A stretch of 64,000 nt of DNA from Tetranychus cinnabarinus (Eukaryota > Arthropoda > Arachnida > Trombidiformes > Tetranychidae): positions 10,788,001 through 10,852,000 of the forward strand of contig WHVY01000003.1 in the NCBI GenBank assembly GCA_022266195.1, read 5' to 3'. The position numbers and the translations under genes were made by a program. Shown piece by piece: positions 55,819 to 64,000 of this stretch. The stretch's first letter is position 1. The number at the start of each line of letters is the position of its first letter. The notes below the pieces were generated by a model, which ran no database searches, was not told where the DNA came from, and saw nothing but the letters and a program-made list of their open reading frames with translations.

Positions 55819-58074
55819 TTACTCAGAAGTGGACGAAAGATGATCGAGAAACCATAACATAGTATTCACTGACATATCTAAATAATGCGCTTCTTTGCTT
55901 AAGCTATGATTGTCTTCATAAACCAAACATTTTGCTTCAATCTGACGTGCTTTTAATCCATAATAGTAATTTAATCCTTGGCTCATTGAAACTCGCTTGT
56001 CTTTAGTACCTAGACACATTAGAACTGGAGTTTTTACTTTGTCGATATGAAAAATAGGAGACTTAAGCAATAACTCTTTCAATAATTCTGGTGTTGGTTT
56101 AGTATTCAATGGGTAAATGCTTAGATCACCAAGTCCCTCGACAAGATGCCAATCAGGAATATCAGAAGTACCAAATCCACTGGCAAGATCTGTAACTGGG
56201 TTTCGAGCGCTACAAGCTTTAAATCCAAAATTACTATGTTGTCCAATTAAATGGGTTACCAGAAATCCACCATGACTTCCACCGAGAAGGAAAACTTGTT
56301 TTGGATCAATCTGTGATTTTTCGATGTAATATTTTAGTACATGAATGCAATCTTCGACATCAGTTGTTCCAACTTTACCACACAGAAACTTTTCATGAGC
56401 AGAGTTGATGCCAGTTGATCCACGGTAATTGACCAAAATTAATTTAAAGCCAGCTTCAACCATGGCTGCAACTGTACTGAGGTATGACGCCTCAAAATGT
56501 GAATGAGGTCCTCCATGGGGAAGTAAAATAGCTGCACTTGGTTTATCCATCAGCTCTTTTGGGCTTATGTAAACAGATGAAACAATTTGTTTATCATTAG
56601 TTGAAGGGTCAATTTTTTCTATGATATCACATCGATATTCCATATCATCTATTTTAACTTCATAGTTTGGATCGACAGGGATTAAGGCAAGTTGATTATC
56701 GTTGTTATTTAGTTTACCTATTTGTAGATTATTACCACGATTAGGTTCCGAAATTTTTAAAACAACCAAATCATCCAGCAGTGACAAAACTGAAACCACT
56801 TTACCAGGTAGAGCAATGCGTGTATGTAAACCTGTTTCACAATTGATATGAAATAGATAAACCCTGTAACCCATGCTGGCCTCCACTATAATGCTTTTAT
56901 TATCAGATAACCAACATGGATTTGGCAAATACTCGCAATAAAGTGATCTGATTTCCATGGGATCCTCAATTTCATTGGGTAACAAGCTATCAGTATTGAT
57001 TAAAGTTTTTGATGTAGAATCTTCCAAATTCAAAACTACCAATGATGATGCTTGGTCATGTGGTCCTGATGGTGGATTACAAAGAAAAACAATTTTCTTG
57101 GAATCATAACTGACTCTTGGACTTCTGAGAGCAATGTTGTTATTTTTTCCATAAATGCAAATAGGTTCTGATTCAGGATCTCTCAAGTCACATTTATATA
57201 GACATGACTTTCTCATAGGACAAAATATGAGCCCTAATCGACGGGCTTCTTCCATTATACCAACAAAACCAATTGTTTTATCATCTATCCAAAAGGCTTC
57301 ACTACATGAAACTCCGGGAACTTCGATCGTTCTTATTTTATAATCATCTTTACGATCAACAATACAAACAATCGGATTATAGGTACCTTCAAGTTGTTCA
57401 CCCCAATCCTCTTTTAACAAGTACTCGTCTCCTTGACCACTTGGTTTTATATTTTCATCCAAATCATTCTTTGATTCATCATTATTGTCTTTGTTCTTTT
57501 TCGGTTCCTCAAAAAATCCAGACGTTGTTTTGTATTTATCTGCAATGAACATTAACTGTGATCCATCTCGAGACCAACTCATTTTACCAAAAGTTGGTGA
57601 ACAATGTATTTTACCGAAAAACTTATCTTTATCTCCATTAAGAGTTTTTATCTTTCCCTTTTTTGACCAAAATTCAATAACTTGACTGCTTTTCTTGTCT
57701 TTTCCAATTTTTTCACGCACAACAGCTTTCCATTGATTGTCAAGCGAGGTAACTGAAATTAATTCCTCACTTACATCTTGTAGATTATTCAAGGCAATAA
57801 CTTTATCCACGTTTCCATCATCTTTCAAATTAACCATGTATTCAGTGAAAAAACCCACTTTTTCAATTGACTCAAAGTCTGTATGACTCCAATCAACACG
57901 AAGTTTATATGATTTTGGTAACAAACTGTTGGATGATAGCGTAGCTGCGGCAGCATTCGGATTTAAACCATATTTTTTAAATATCTCAGTTAGGCTTTTG
58001 ATCACTGAAGAATTTGATGAAGCTTTGCCTTTGATTCCTCGACATAAATCAATCAAACGATTTGTAGTTGACAT
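55819..58074 (-). CDS. APEH: Acylaminoacyl-peptidase copy 2
   Basis: An intronless 751-residue S9C peptidase, slightly longer than human APEH (732). The N-terminal region (1-480) is the beta-propeller that gates the active site. HGGPHSHF and NYRGSTG belong to the hydrolase core, and the triad is Ser600 in GGSHGGF, Asp in GTKDKRVS and His in YEDNHS, with an intact WFLDHLSSTSE end. The N-terminal two thirds are almost identical to copy 3, while the segment from about 495 to 600 is almost identical to copy 1 and unlike copy 3, which suggests gene conversion. It is expected to be active: it keeps all motifs and has no truncation. Confidence 0.93.
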   Translation of the reverse strand: MSTTNRLIDLCRGIKGKASSNSSVIKSLTEIFKKYGLNPNAAAATLSSNSLLPKSYKLRVDWSHTDFESIEKVGFFTEYMVNLKDDGNVDKVIALNNLQDVSEELISVTSLDNQWKAVVREKIGKDKKSSQVIEFWSKKGKIKTLNGDKDKFFGKIHCSPTFGKMSWSRDGSQLMFIADKYKTTSGFFEEPKKNKDNNDESKNDLDENIKPSGQGDEYLLKEDWGEQLEGTYNPIVCIVDRKDDYKIRTIEVPGVSCSEAFWIDDKTIGFVGIMEEARRLGLIFCPMRKSCLYKCDLRDPESEPICIYGKNNNIALRSPRVSYDSKKIVFLCNPPSGPHDQASSLVVLNLEDSTSKTLINTDSLLPNEIEDPMEIRSLYCEYLPNPCWLSDNKSIIVEASMGYRVYLFHINCETGLHTRIALPGKVVSVLSLLDDLVVLKISEPNRGNNLQIGKLNNNDNQLALIPVDPNYEVKIDDMEYRCDIIEKIDPSTNDKQIVSSVYISPKELMDKPSAAILLPHGGPHSHFEASYLSTVAAMVEAGFKLILVNYRGSTGINSAHEKFLCGKVGTTDVEDCIHVLKYYIEKSQIDPKQVFLLGGSHGGFLVTHLIGQHSNFGFKACSARNPVTDLASGFGTSDIPDWHLVEGLGDLSIYPLNTKPTPELLKELLLKSPIFHIDKVKTPVLMCLGTKDKRVSMSQGLNYYYGLKARQIEAKCLVYEDNHSLSKEAHYLDMSVNTMLWFLDHLSSTSE

Positions 58075-58315
58075 TTTAATCTAATAAGAATTAAGAAAGA
58101 ACAAGAAAAATAAATTTAAATGGCTTAATGACCAACAGGTTGAACCAACACACAAAGAGATGAGCGACTATAATAAAATCATCGTTTTATCGATGATTCC
58201 AATGATATATCGATTTGTAGAAAACTCTAAGCACACCCGCCGCCATGAGTTGTCTAAGCCGGTCACTACTCAATCAAGCTAGCTTCAGAATCTAGTTCGG
58301 AGTTCTAGAATCGGT
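58075..58315. other. 5' flank of APEH copy 2
   Basis: About 225 bp are nearly identical to the flank of copy 3 (61541-61765), from AATAAGAATTAAGAAAGAAC down to CCGGTCACTACTCAATCAA, so promoter and 5' UTR were duplicated with the gene. Confidence 0.7.
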
Positions 58316-58640
58316 TGACATTCTAATTTAATCAAAATAAAGAAAGAACAAGAAAAAAAAATTTACATGTCTTAATGACCAACAAGTTGAACCAACATAC
58401 CTAGAGATGAAGGATTTATAACAAATTCATCGCTTATCGATGACTCCAATGATACAGTAATTCCCTGAGTTTTTTGTTTTTTGGAGTGCTGACATCTATG
58501 TGAACTACAGTTTAAACAATTGTATATCGATTTCAAGAAAACTCAAAGCACATCCGCCGTTATGAGGTGTCTAATCCGGTCACTACTCAATCAACCGGCT
58601 AGCTTCAGAATCTAGAATTTTTTCAAAAATATCATTAGCG
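58316..58640 (-). pseudogene. Orphan APEH 5' flank with start-codon remnant
   Basis: Directly after the copy 2 flank a second APEH flank begins at GTTGACATTCTAATTTAATC, which matches the ATG-proximal end of each APEH gene (TTGACATTTTAATCTAAT). It then continues through the AGAAAGAACAAGAAAAA and CAACATACCTAGAGATGAAGGA stretches seen upstream of copy 1. No APEH coding sequence follows. This is best explained as the residue of another APEH copy whose coding region was deleted. Confidence 0.7.
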
Positions 58641-59010
58641 ACCAGCGAAACAAAAGCAGAAATATACATCTCATTAATTTTTCGTCATCTACAATATAAG
58701 CCTCAAATTTGAAAAAAAGCGCAAATGTAAGGGCACAGTTTCAATTTTCAGGTGTTGCATGGATCCTCTCTCGAACACCTACACTGGATGCCATGGAGTT
58801 GGCAAAAGTAAATTAACTTTAAGCAAATTTGATAGCTGCCCATCATATAATTGATAAGCTAGCAAAATAAAAGTCTAATGTTTATTGTGATTTTTACTTA
58901 CGCAAATACTTATCTAGTGTAAGCAAATGTTGAAATAAAAATTTTGATTGTTCGTCAATTGATTTAACCAACGATTTTTATGTTTAATCTTATAAGGAGA
59001 TACTTGGATA
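58641..59010 (+). pseudogene. Lipocalin 2 tail fragment, copy B (intron 4 end plus exon 5)
   Basis: It starts in sequence equivalent to lipocalin 2 intron 4 (ACCAGCGAAACAAAAGCAGA), keeps the acceptor and most of exon 5 (GGTGTTGCATGGATCCTCTC), loses ~37 bp inside the exon after GATGC, then keeps the stop region, AATAAAAGTCTAA and 3' flank. The deletion and missing exons 1-4 make it non-functional. Its 5' edge places one duplication breakpoint inside lipocalin intron 4. Confidence 0.85.
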
Positions 59011-59158
59011 ATTACCTGAATAATTGCATGAATTAATCATTCAAGAATTATAATGTCACAGCCTTTTTTGAATAATCTTGAATCACCAGAAACTGTTAAA
59101 ATAATATGAAATGGTCGTTATTACAGAATAAAAGTGAATTTTTCATGACTTTTACACT

Positions 59159-59164
59159 TTTATT
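59159..59164 (-). promoter_or_regulatory. Putative polyadenylation signal of APEH copy 3
   Basis: Minus-strand AATAAA about 120 bp after the copy 3 stop, in sequence homologous to the signal after copy 2. Confidence 0.5.
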
Positions 59165-59284
59165 TCTAGAATATTCATAATGCACAAAGAGATATAAATA
59201 TAAAAAATTTGTTTAGTAATTTTAGTAGTTTATCATGAAAATGTGAAGATACTTGAAATCCGAATAGTCCTTGGAAATATTCAA

Positions 59285-61540
59285 CTACTCAGAAGTGGAC
59301 GAAAGATGATCAAGAAACCATAACATAATATTCACTGACAAGTCTAAATCGTGAGGTTCTTTGCCTATGCTATGATTATCTTCATAAACCAAACATTTTG
59401 CTTCAATCTGGCGTGCTTTTAATCCATAATAGTAATTTAATCCTTGGCTCATTGAAACTCGCTTGTCTTTAGTACCTAGAACCATTAAAACTGGAGTTTT
59501 TACGTTGTCGATATGAAAAATAGGAGACTTAAGCAATAACTCTTTCAATAATTCTGGTGTTGGTTTAGTATTTAATGGGTAAATGCTTAGATAACCAAGT
59601 CCCTCGACAATATGCCAATCAGGAATATCAGAAGTACCAAATCCACTAGCAAGATCTGTAACTGGATTTTCAGCGCAACAAGCTTTAAATCCAAAATCAC
59701 TATGTTGTCCAATTAAATGGGTTACTAGAAATCCACCATGACTTCCACCGTAAAGGAAAACTTGTTTTGGATCAATCTGTGATTTTTCGATGTAATATTT
59801 TAGTACATGAATGCAATCTTCGACATCAGTTGTTCCAACTTTACCACACAGAAACTTTTCATGAGCAGAGTTGATGCCAGTTGATCCACGGTAATTAACC
59901 GAAATCACTTTAAAGCCGACCTCACTCATAGCTGCGAACAAACTGAGGTATGACGCCAAAGACTGTGCATGAGGCCCTCCATGGGGAAGTAAAATAGCTG
60001 CACTTGGTTTATCCATCAGCTCTTTCGGACTTCGTAAAATAGATGTAACTATTTGCTTAGCATTAGTTGAAGTGTCAATTTTTTCTAAGATATCACATTG
60101 ATATTCCATATCATCTATTTTAACTTCATAGTTTGAATCGACAGGGATTGTGGCAAGTTGATTATCATTGTTATTTAGTTTACCTATTTGTAGATTATTA
60201 CCACGATTAGGTTCCGAAATTTTTAAAACAACCAAATCATCCAGCAGTGACAAAACTGAAACCACTTTACCAGGTAGAGCAATGCGTGTATGTAAACCTG
60301 TTTCACAATTGATATGAAATAGATAAACCCTGTAACCCATGCTGGCCTCCACTATAATGCTTTTATTATCAGATAACCAACATGGATTTGGCAAATACTC
60401 GCAATAAAGTGATCTGATTTCCGTAGGATCCTCAATTTCATTGGGTAACAAGCTATCAGTATTGATTAAAGTTTTTGATGTAGAATCTTCCAAATTCAAA
60501 ACTACCAATGATGATGCTTGGTCATGTGGTCCTGATGGTGGATTACAAAGAAAAACAATTTTCTTGGAATCATAACTGACTCTTGGACTTCTAAGAGCAA
60601 TGTTGTTATTTTTTCCATAAATGCAAACAGGTTCTGATTCAGGATCTCTCAAGTCACATTTATATAGACATGATTTTCTGATAGGACAAAATATGAGCCC
60701 TAATCGACGGGCTTCTTCCATTATACCAACAAAACCAATTGTTTTATCATCTATCCAAAAGGCTTCACTACATGAAACTCCGGGAACTTCGATCGTTCTT
60801 ATTTTATAATCATCTTTACGATCAACAATACAGACAATCGGATTATAGGTGCCTTCAAGTTGTTCACCCCAATCCTCTTTTAACAAGTACTCTTCTCCTT
60901 GACCACTTGGTTTTATATTTTCATCCAAATCACTCTTTGATTCATCATTATTGTCTTTGTTCTTTTTCGGTTCCTCAAAAAATCCAGACGTGGTTTTGTA
61001 TTTATCGGCAATGAACATTAACTGTGATCCATCTCGAGACCAACTCATCTTACCAAAAGTTGGTGAACAATGTATTTTACCGAAAGACTTATCTTTATCT
61101 CCATTAAGAGTTTTTATCTTTCCCTTTTTTGACCAAAATTCAATAACTTGACTGCTTTTCTTGTCTTTTCCAATTTTTTCACGCACAACAGCTTTCCATT
61201 GATTGTCAAGCGAGGTAACTGAAATTAATTCCTCACTTACATCTTGTAGATTATTCAAGGCAATAACTTTATCCACGTTTCCATCATCTTTCAAATTAAC
61301 CATGTATTCAGTGAAAAAACCCACTTTTTCAATTGACTCAAAGTCTGTATGACTCCAATCAACACGAAGTTTATATGATTTTGGTAACAAACTGTTGGAT
61401 GATAGCGTAGCTGCGGCAGCATTCGGATTTAAACCATATTTTTTAAATATCTCAGTTAGGCTTTTGATCACTGAAGAATTTGATGAAGCTTTGCCTTTGA
61501 TTCCTCGACATAAATCAATCAAACGATTTGTAGTTGACAT
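59285..61540 (-). CDS. APEH: Acylaminoacyl-peptidase copy 3, diverged catalytic-domain segment
   Basis: Intronless, 751 residues, same architecture as copy 2. Residues 1-480 differ from copy 2 at only a handful of sites. From about 485 to 550 it diverges sharply: SILRSPKEL in place of SVYISPKEL, GGPHAQSLASYLSLFAAM in place of the GGPHSHFEASYLSTVAAM type, and KVISVNYRG in place of KLILVNYRG. The nucleophile loop is YGGSHGGF (Ser600) rather than LGGSHGGF, followed by CCAENPVTD. Asp and His of the triad are kept. Changes cluster in the hydrolase core around the oxyanion/substrate pocket, so substrate preference could differ from the other copies. Confidence 0.93.
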   Translation of the reverse strand: MSTTNRLIDLCRGIKGKASSNSSVIKSLTEIFKKYGLNPNAAAATLSSNSLLPKSYKLRVDWSHTDFESIEKVGFFTEYMVNLKDDGNVDKVIALNNLQDVSEELISVTSLDNQWKAVVREKIGKDKKSSQVIEFWSKKGKIKTLNGDKDKSFGKIHCSPTFGKMSWSRDGSQLMFIADKYKTTSGFFEEPKKNKDNNDESKSDLDENIKPSGQGEEYLLKEDWGEQLEGTYNPIVCIVDRKDDYKIRTIEVPGVSCSEAFWIDDKTIGFVGIMEEARRLGLIFCPIRKSCLYKCDLRDPESEPVCIYGKNNNIALRSPRVSYDSKKIVFLCNPPSGPHDQASSLVVLNLEDSTSKTLINTDSLLPNEIEDPTEIRSLYCEYLPNPCWLSDNKSIIVEASMGYRVYLFHINCETGLHTRIALPGKVVSVLSLLDDLVVLKISEPNRGNNLQIGKLNNNDNQLATIPVDSNYEVKIDDMEYQCDILEKIDTSTNAKQIVTSILRSPKELMDKPSAAILLPHGGPHAQSLASYLSLFAAMSEVGFKVISVNYRGSTGINSAHEKFLCGKVGTTDVEDCIHVLKYYIEKSQIDPKQVFLYGGSHGGFLVTHLIGQHSDFGFKACCAENPVTDLASGFGTSDIPDWHIVEGLGYLSIYPLNTKPTPELLKELLLKSPIFHIDNVKTPVLMVLGTKDKRVSMSQGLNYYYGLKARQIEAKCLVYEDNHSIGKEPHDLDLSVNIMLWFLDHLSSTSE

Positions 61541-62692
61541 TTTAATCTAATAAGAATTAAGAAAGAACAAGAAAAATAAATTTAAATGGCTTAATGACCA
61601 ACAGGTTGAACCAACACACAAAGAGATGAGCGACTATAATAAAATCATCGTTTTATCGATGATTCCAATGATATATCGATTTGTAGAAAACTCTAAGCAC
61701 ACCCGCCGCCATGAGTTGTGTAAGCCGGTCACTACTCAATCAACCGGCTAGCTTCAGAATCTTGAATTTTTTCATAAGTTCAATACAATCATTGAAAGTT
61801 ATCATTAATATTCATTCATATTAAAATTGTGAGCCTCATACACAATATACTCTGATTCGAGCTAATGACATTGATTTATTGCAAATGGAGTTAAAAGCTT
61901 GAAGTAATATGAAATTTTTAATTAAATAATTAACTTAATATGTTTTTGTATTTAATTACAATAAAGTTTTTAGTCGTTCAATATACTTTTCCATGAACAA
62001 TTGTACGACATAAATTTTTGACACTTAAGCATCAAACTTTTACTGATTTCAACAATCAAATTAGCGAAGCATTTTTTCAATCTCATTAATCATTACCAAT
62101 GCAAAAAAAAAATTGAGCTCAACTTGAATATTGGGAAAAAAAATTTCAGTTACAATCAAAATTTGCTATTACAGGTGTTGATCTTAAATAGCAATTATCG
62201 TGAATGTGAATGATTTAAAATTTAAAGGTCTACCTGAGAGATTTAAATTTCTGAAAATCCGGTATTTTTTTCTGGTTAGTTAACCAGATTACCTAGTCTC
62301 CATCTACAGAAAAAAAAGTAAACTTCCAGATGTTTTGTTTTGGTTCACAAATCACAGAGCGAGCCGAGTAAAGAGTATAACATAGATTTAAAGTGACAGA
62401 TTCTTTGGTTGTGTTTGTATTTGATACACTCTAATTAAATCCCCTTCTTCATCAGATTTGTAACAATTATTTTGTAATAATTGTGTTTCTTGTTTACCTA
62501 ATTTATTTAATTTATTTATATTTTCACTTTGATCTCTTCTGATGTAAGAAATCAAATCCGCTTCATCTTCTATCTCTCTTTTTCTCTTTCTCTCTCTCTT
62601 CCTTCCTTTTTTCTTCCTCTTTTTCTATTGGTCATTGTTTCCTCTTTCTTCTACCATCAACGGTTTAGACTTTTAACTCAACATAATATCCA
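61541..62692. other. Head-to-head spacer between APEH copy 3 and JARID2
   Basis: The first ~225 bp duplicate the copy 2 flank and 61890-62075 resembles the flank of copy 1. The last ~150 bp (62560-62660) are CT-rich and probably the 5' UTR of the JARID2 gene. No other gene was recognised. Confidence 0.55.
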
Positions 62693-63793
62693 ATGGCAAA
62701 TATCAAAAATTGTAGGCCAAAAAGATATGCTGCTCAACGTGCTCAGGTTAGTAATATTTTTTCAATCATTATCACAATTATCATCAATTTGATAATTTCA
62801 TGCTACTTAAATTTCACATATTTTAAATATCCCTTGTTACCTTGTCATGCTTCCGGGCGTTCTCATCTTTTGCCATGTCTTGATATCTTTCTATTTTGTA
62901 TTTTTTATTTGTTATTTTTTCTAGACTTTCTTTGGTCAAGATCAAACTAGTGCTCTTTTTTACAAAGAACAAAATGACTTAAAGAAAGCATTAAGAAGAT
63001 CTCTTATTGAAGCTCGCCGTGCTGCTAGTAGAGCTGATAGAGTGGAAAGTGATTCTAAATATGTTGATGATGGGGACACTGTTGAGAAGGAATCGGACCA
63101 ATCGGATCAAGCAAGACCAAAACGATATGCTGCATTGCGGGCTCAGGTAAGATTATCTTTCATTTCCTTCAACTATGTGTCTTTTCATCACTGTGATTGT
63201 TTCAACGTCATAATGGAAAACAATTGATTTGGCATATCGACAGATTACAAACAATTGATATTCACACATATCATGATGAATGCATTCTCTATTTTATCGT
63301 CTGATTTTAATTTTCTTTCTATTTCTTTCACTCTAGATTCTATTCTCTCAAGAACAGACTAGCGTTCTTTTTTATAAAGAGCAAAATGATTTGAAGAAAG
63401 CATTGAGAAAATCTCTTCTCGAAGCTAAACGTGCAGCTAATAGAGCGGATAGAAGTGATGGTAGTAACAAATATGTTAATGGTGTTTATAAGGTCGATAA
63501 AAGCAGATCTGAAGATTCGGAAAGCCATGAGCATCCTGATGATGACCAACATAGTAATAAAGATTCTCAATCTAACGATTCAACCAGTAGTAAATCTAAA
63601 AAGCTTAAAATCCACGCTCAAAGAAAATTTGCGTCTAGTTCGGTTAATAATATTGCAGCATCAAGTCCAGTAAAATCTGCCTCGAAAAATTATAATACTG
63701 TTGCTGAGCTTTTCCCCCGACATCGACCTTCCACTGAAGACTTCTTGACGTTTCTGTGCTTCAGATCAACCAAACTTTTGCCACCAATCAATG
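62693..63793 (+). CDS. JARID2: JARID2 (PRC2 cofactor), 5' part, with duplicated RPKR-UIM module
   Basis: Exons 62693-62746, 62925-63146 and 63337 to about 63793 (junctions phase 0); the gene runs off the window. JARID2 recruits and stimulates Polycomb complex PRC2 in the nucleus. Residues 8-11 are RPKR, as at the N-terminus of vertebrate JARID2. A ubiquitin-interacting motif follows: DLKKALRRSLIEA (36-48). The module then repeats: RPKR (82-85) and DLKKALRKSLLEA (110-122). Further on, HAQRKFA (Lys189) matches the human AQRKFA site whose Lys116 is methylated by PRC2, and TEDFLTFLCFRS matches the conserved PRC2-contacting segment. The Jumonji, ARID and zinc-finger domains would be downstream. 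The exon 3 donor (ATG/GTAGTT) is tentative; an in-frame stop at 63814-63816 follows if unspliced. Confidence 0.88.
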
Positions 63794-64000
63794 GTAGTTA
63801 TAATTGCACCGACTAGTTTTATTCGAAAATTAATTTACCAGCTGTCTAATATTTTCCATTCATCAAATCGATCAAATAACTATCTTTAATTAATTTTTTA
63901 ATCTATGCCTATCAATTGTTTTATACAATATCAAACATCCTTCAACCGGAGTGAAAGTTTATAGTAAACATTTCAATTGTAAAATAATTAAACTTGGTTG
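63794..64000 (+). other. Probable JARID2 intron at the window edge
   Basis: AT-rich sequence after the proposed exon 3 donor. No further coding similarity was recognised before the window ends. Confidence 0.4.

Overview
This is animal nuclear DNA. It is AT-rich, most genes are split by short GT-AG introns, and the proteins are metazoan (class-II DYRK kinase, C2-WW-HECT ligase, achaete-scute bHLH, JARID2, dystroglycan-type glucuronyltransferase). The many lipocalins, short introns and base composition suggest an arthropod, most likely a mite. That placement is inference and was not tested by a search. No prokaryotic, organellar or viral segment was seen.

Layout. 1-7.4 kb: no convincing gene; purine/pyrimidine tracts. 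7.4-9.2 kb (+): intronless DYRK2-type kinase. 9.2-16.3 kb: gene-poor, with a ~600 bp foldback element. 16.3-21.0 kb (+): six-exon gene for a predicted membrane protein with a DIX-like segment and a C-terminal MYND finger. 22.0-22.5 kb: second inverted repeat. 22.7-24.7 kb (-): intronless chimera of a degenerate INTS11-like metallo-beta-lactamase domain and about three copies of an unrecognised repeat. 25.2-29.6 kb (+): apparently intact LINE. 30.0-35.5 kb (+): NEDD4 in 11 exons. 36.7-37.3 kb (-): ASCL3/4/5-like bHLH. 37.8-39.1 kb (-): OGFOD3. 39.8-41.9 kb (-): B4GAT1. 42.7-44.3 kb (-): SETD3. 45.5-46.6 kb (+): DHRS7B. 47.1-49.3 kb (-): B-type metallocarboxypeptidase with a charged insert. 50.1-52.6 kb: two divergent five-exon lipocalins with identical intron phases. 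52.9-61.5 kb (-): three tandem intronless acylaminoacyl-peptidase (APEH) genes, with lipocalin-tail fragments and an orphan APEH 5' flank between them. 62.7 kb to the end (+): the 5' part of JARID2.

Most genes are unrelated housekeeping or signalling genes that happen to be neighbours. B4GAT1 and OGFOD3 both encode predicted type-II membrane enzymes, but a shared pathway is not shown. The real local structure is the lipocalin-APEH block, a tandem segmental duplication with truncation and probable gene conversion.

The strongest novel candidates are: (1) JARID2 with a duplicated RPKR-plus-ubiquitin-interacting-motif module on tandem exons; (2) the INTS11-derived pseudoenzyme fused to tandem repeats; (3) the membrane/DIX-like/MYND protein; (4) the mosaic APEH array. 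Exon boundaries were placed by hand from splice consensus, reading-frame phase and family similarity recalled from memory. No alignment or database search was run.
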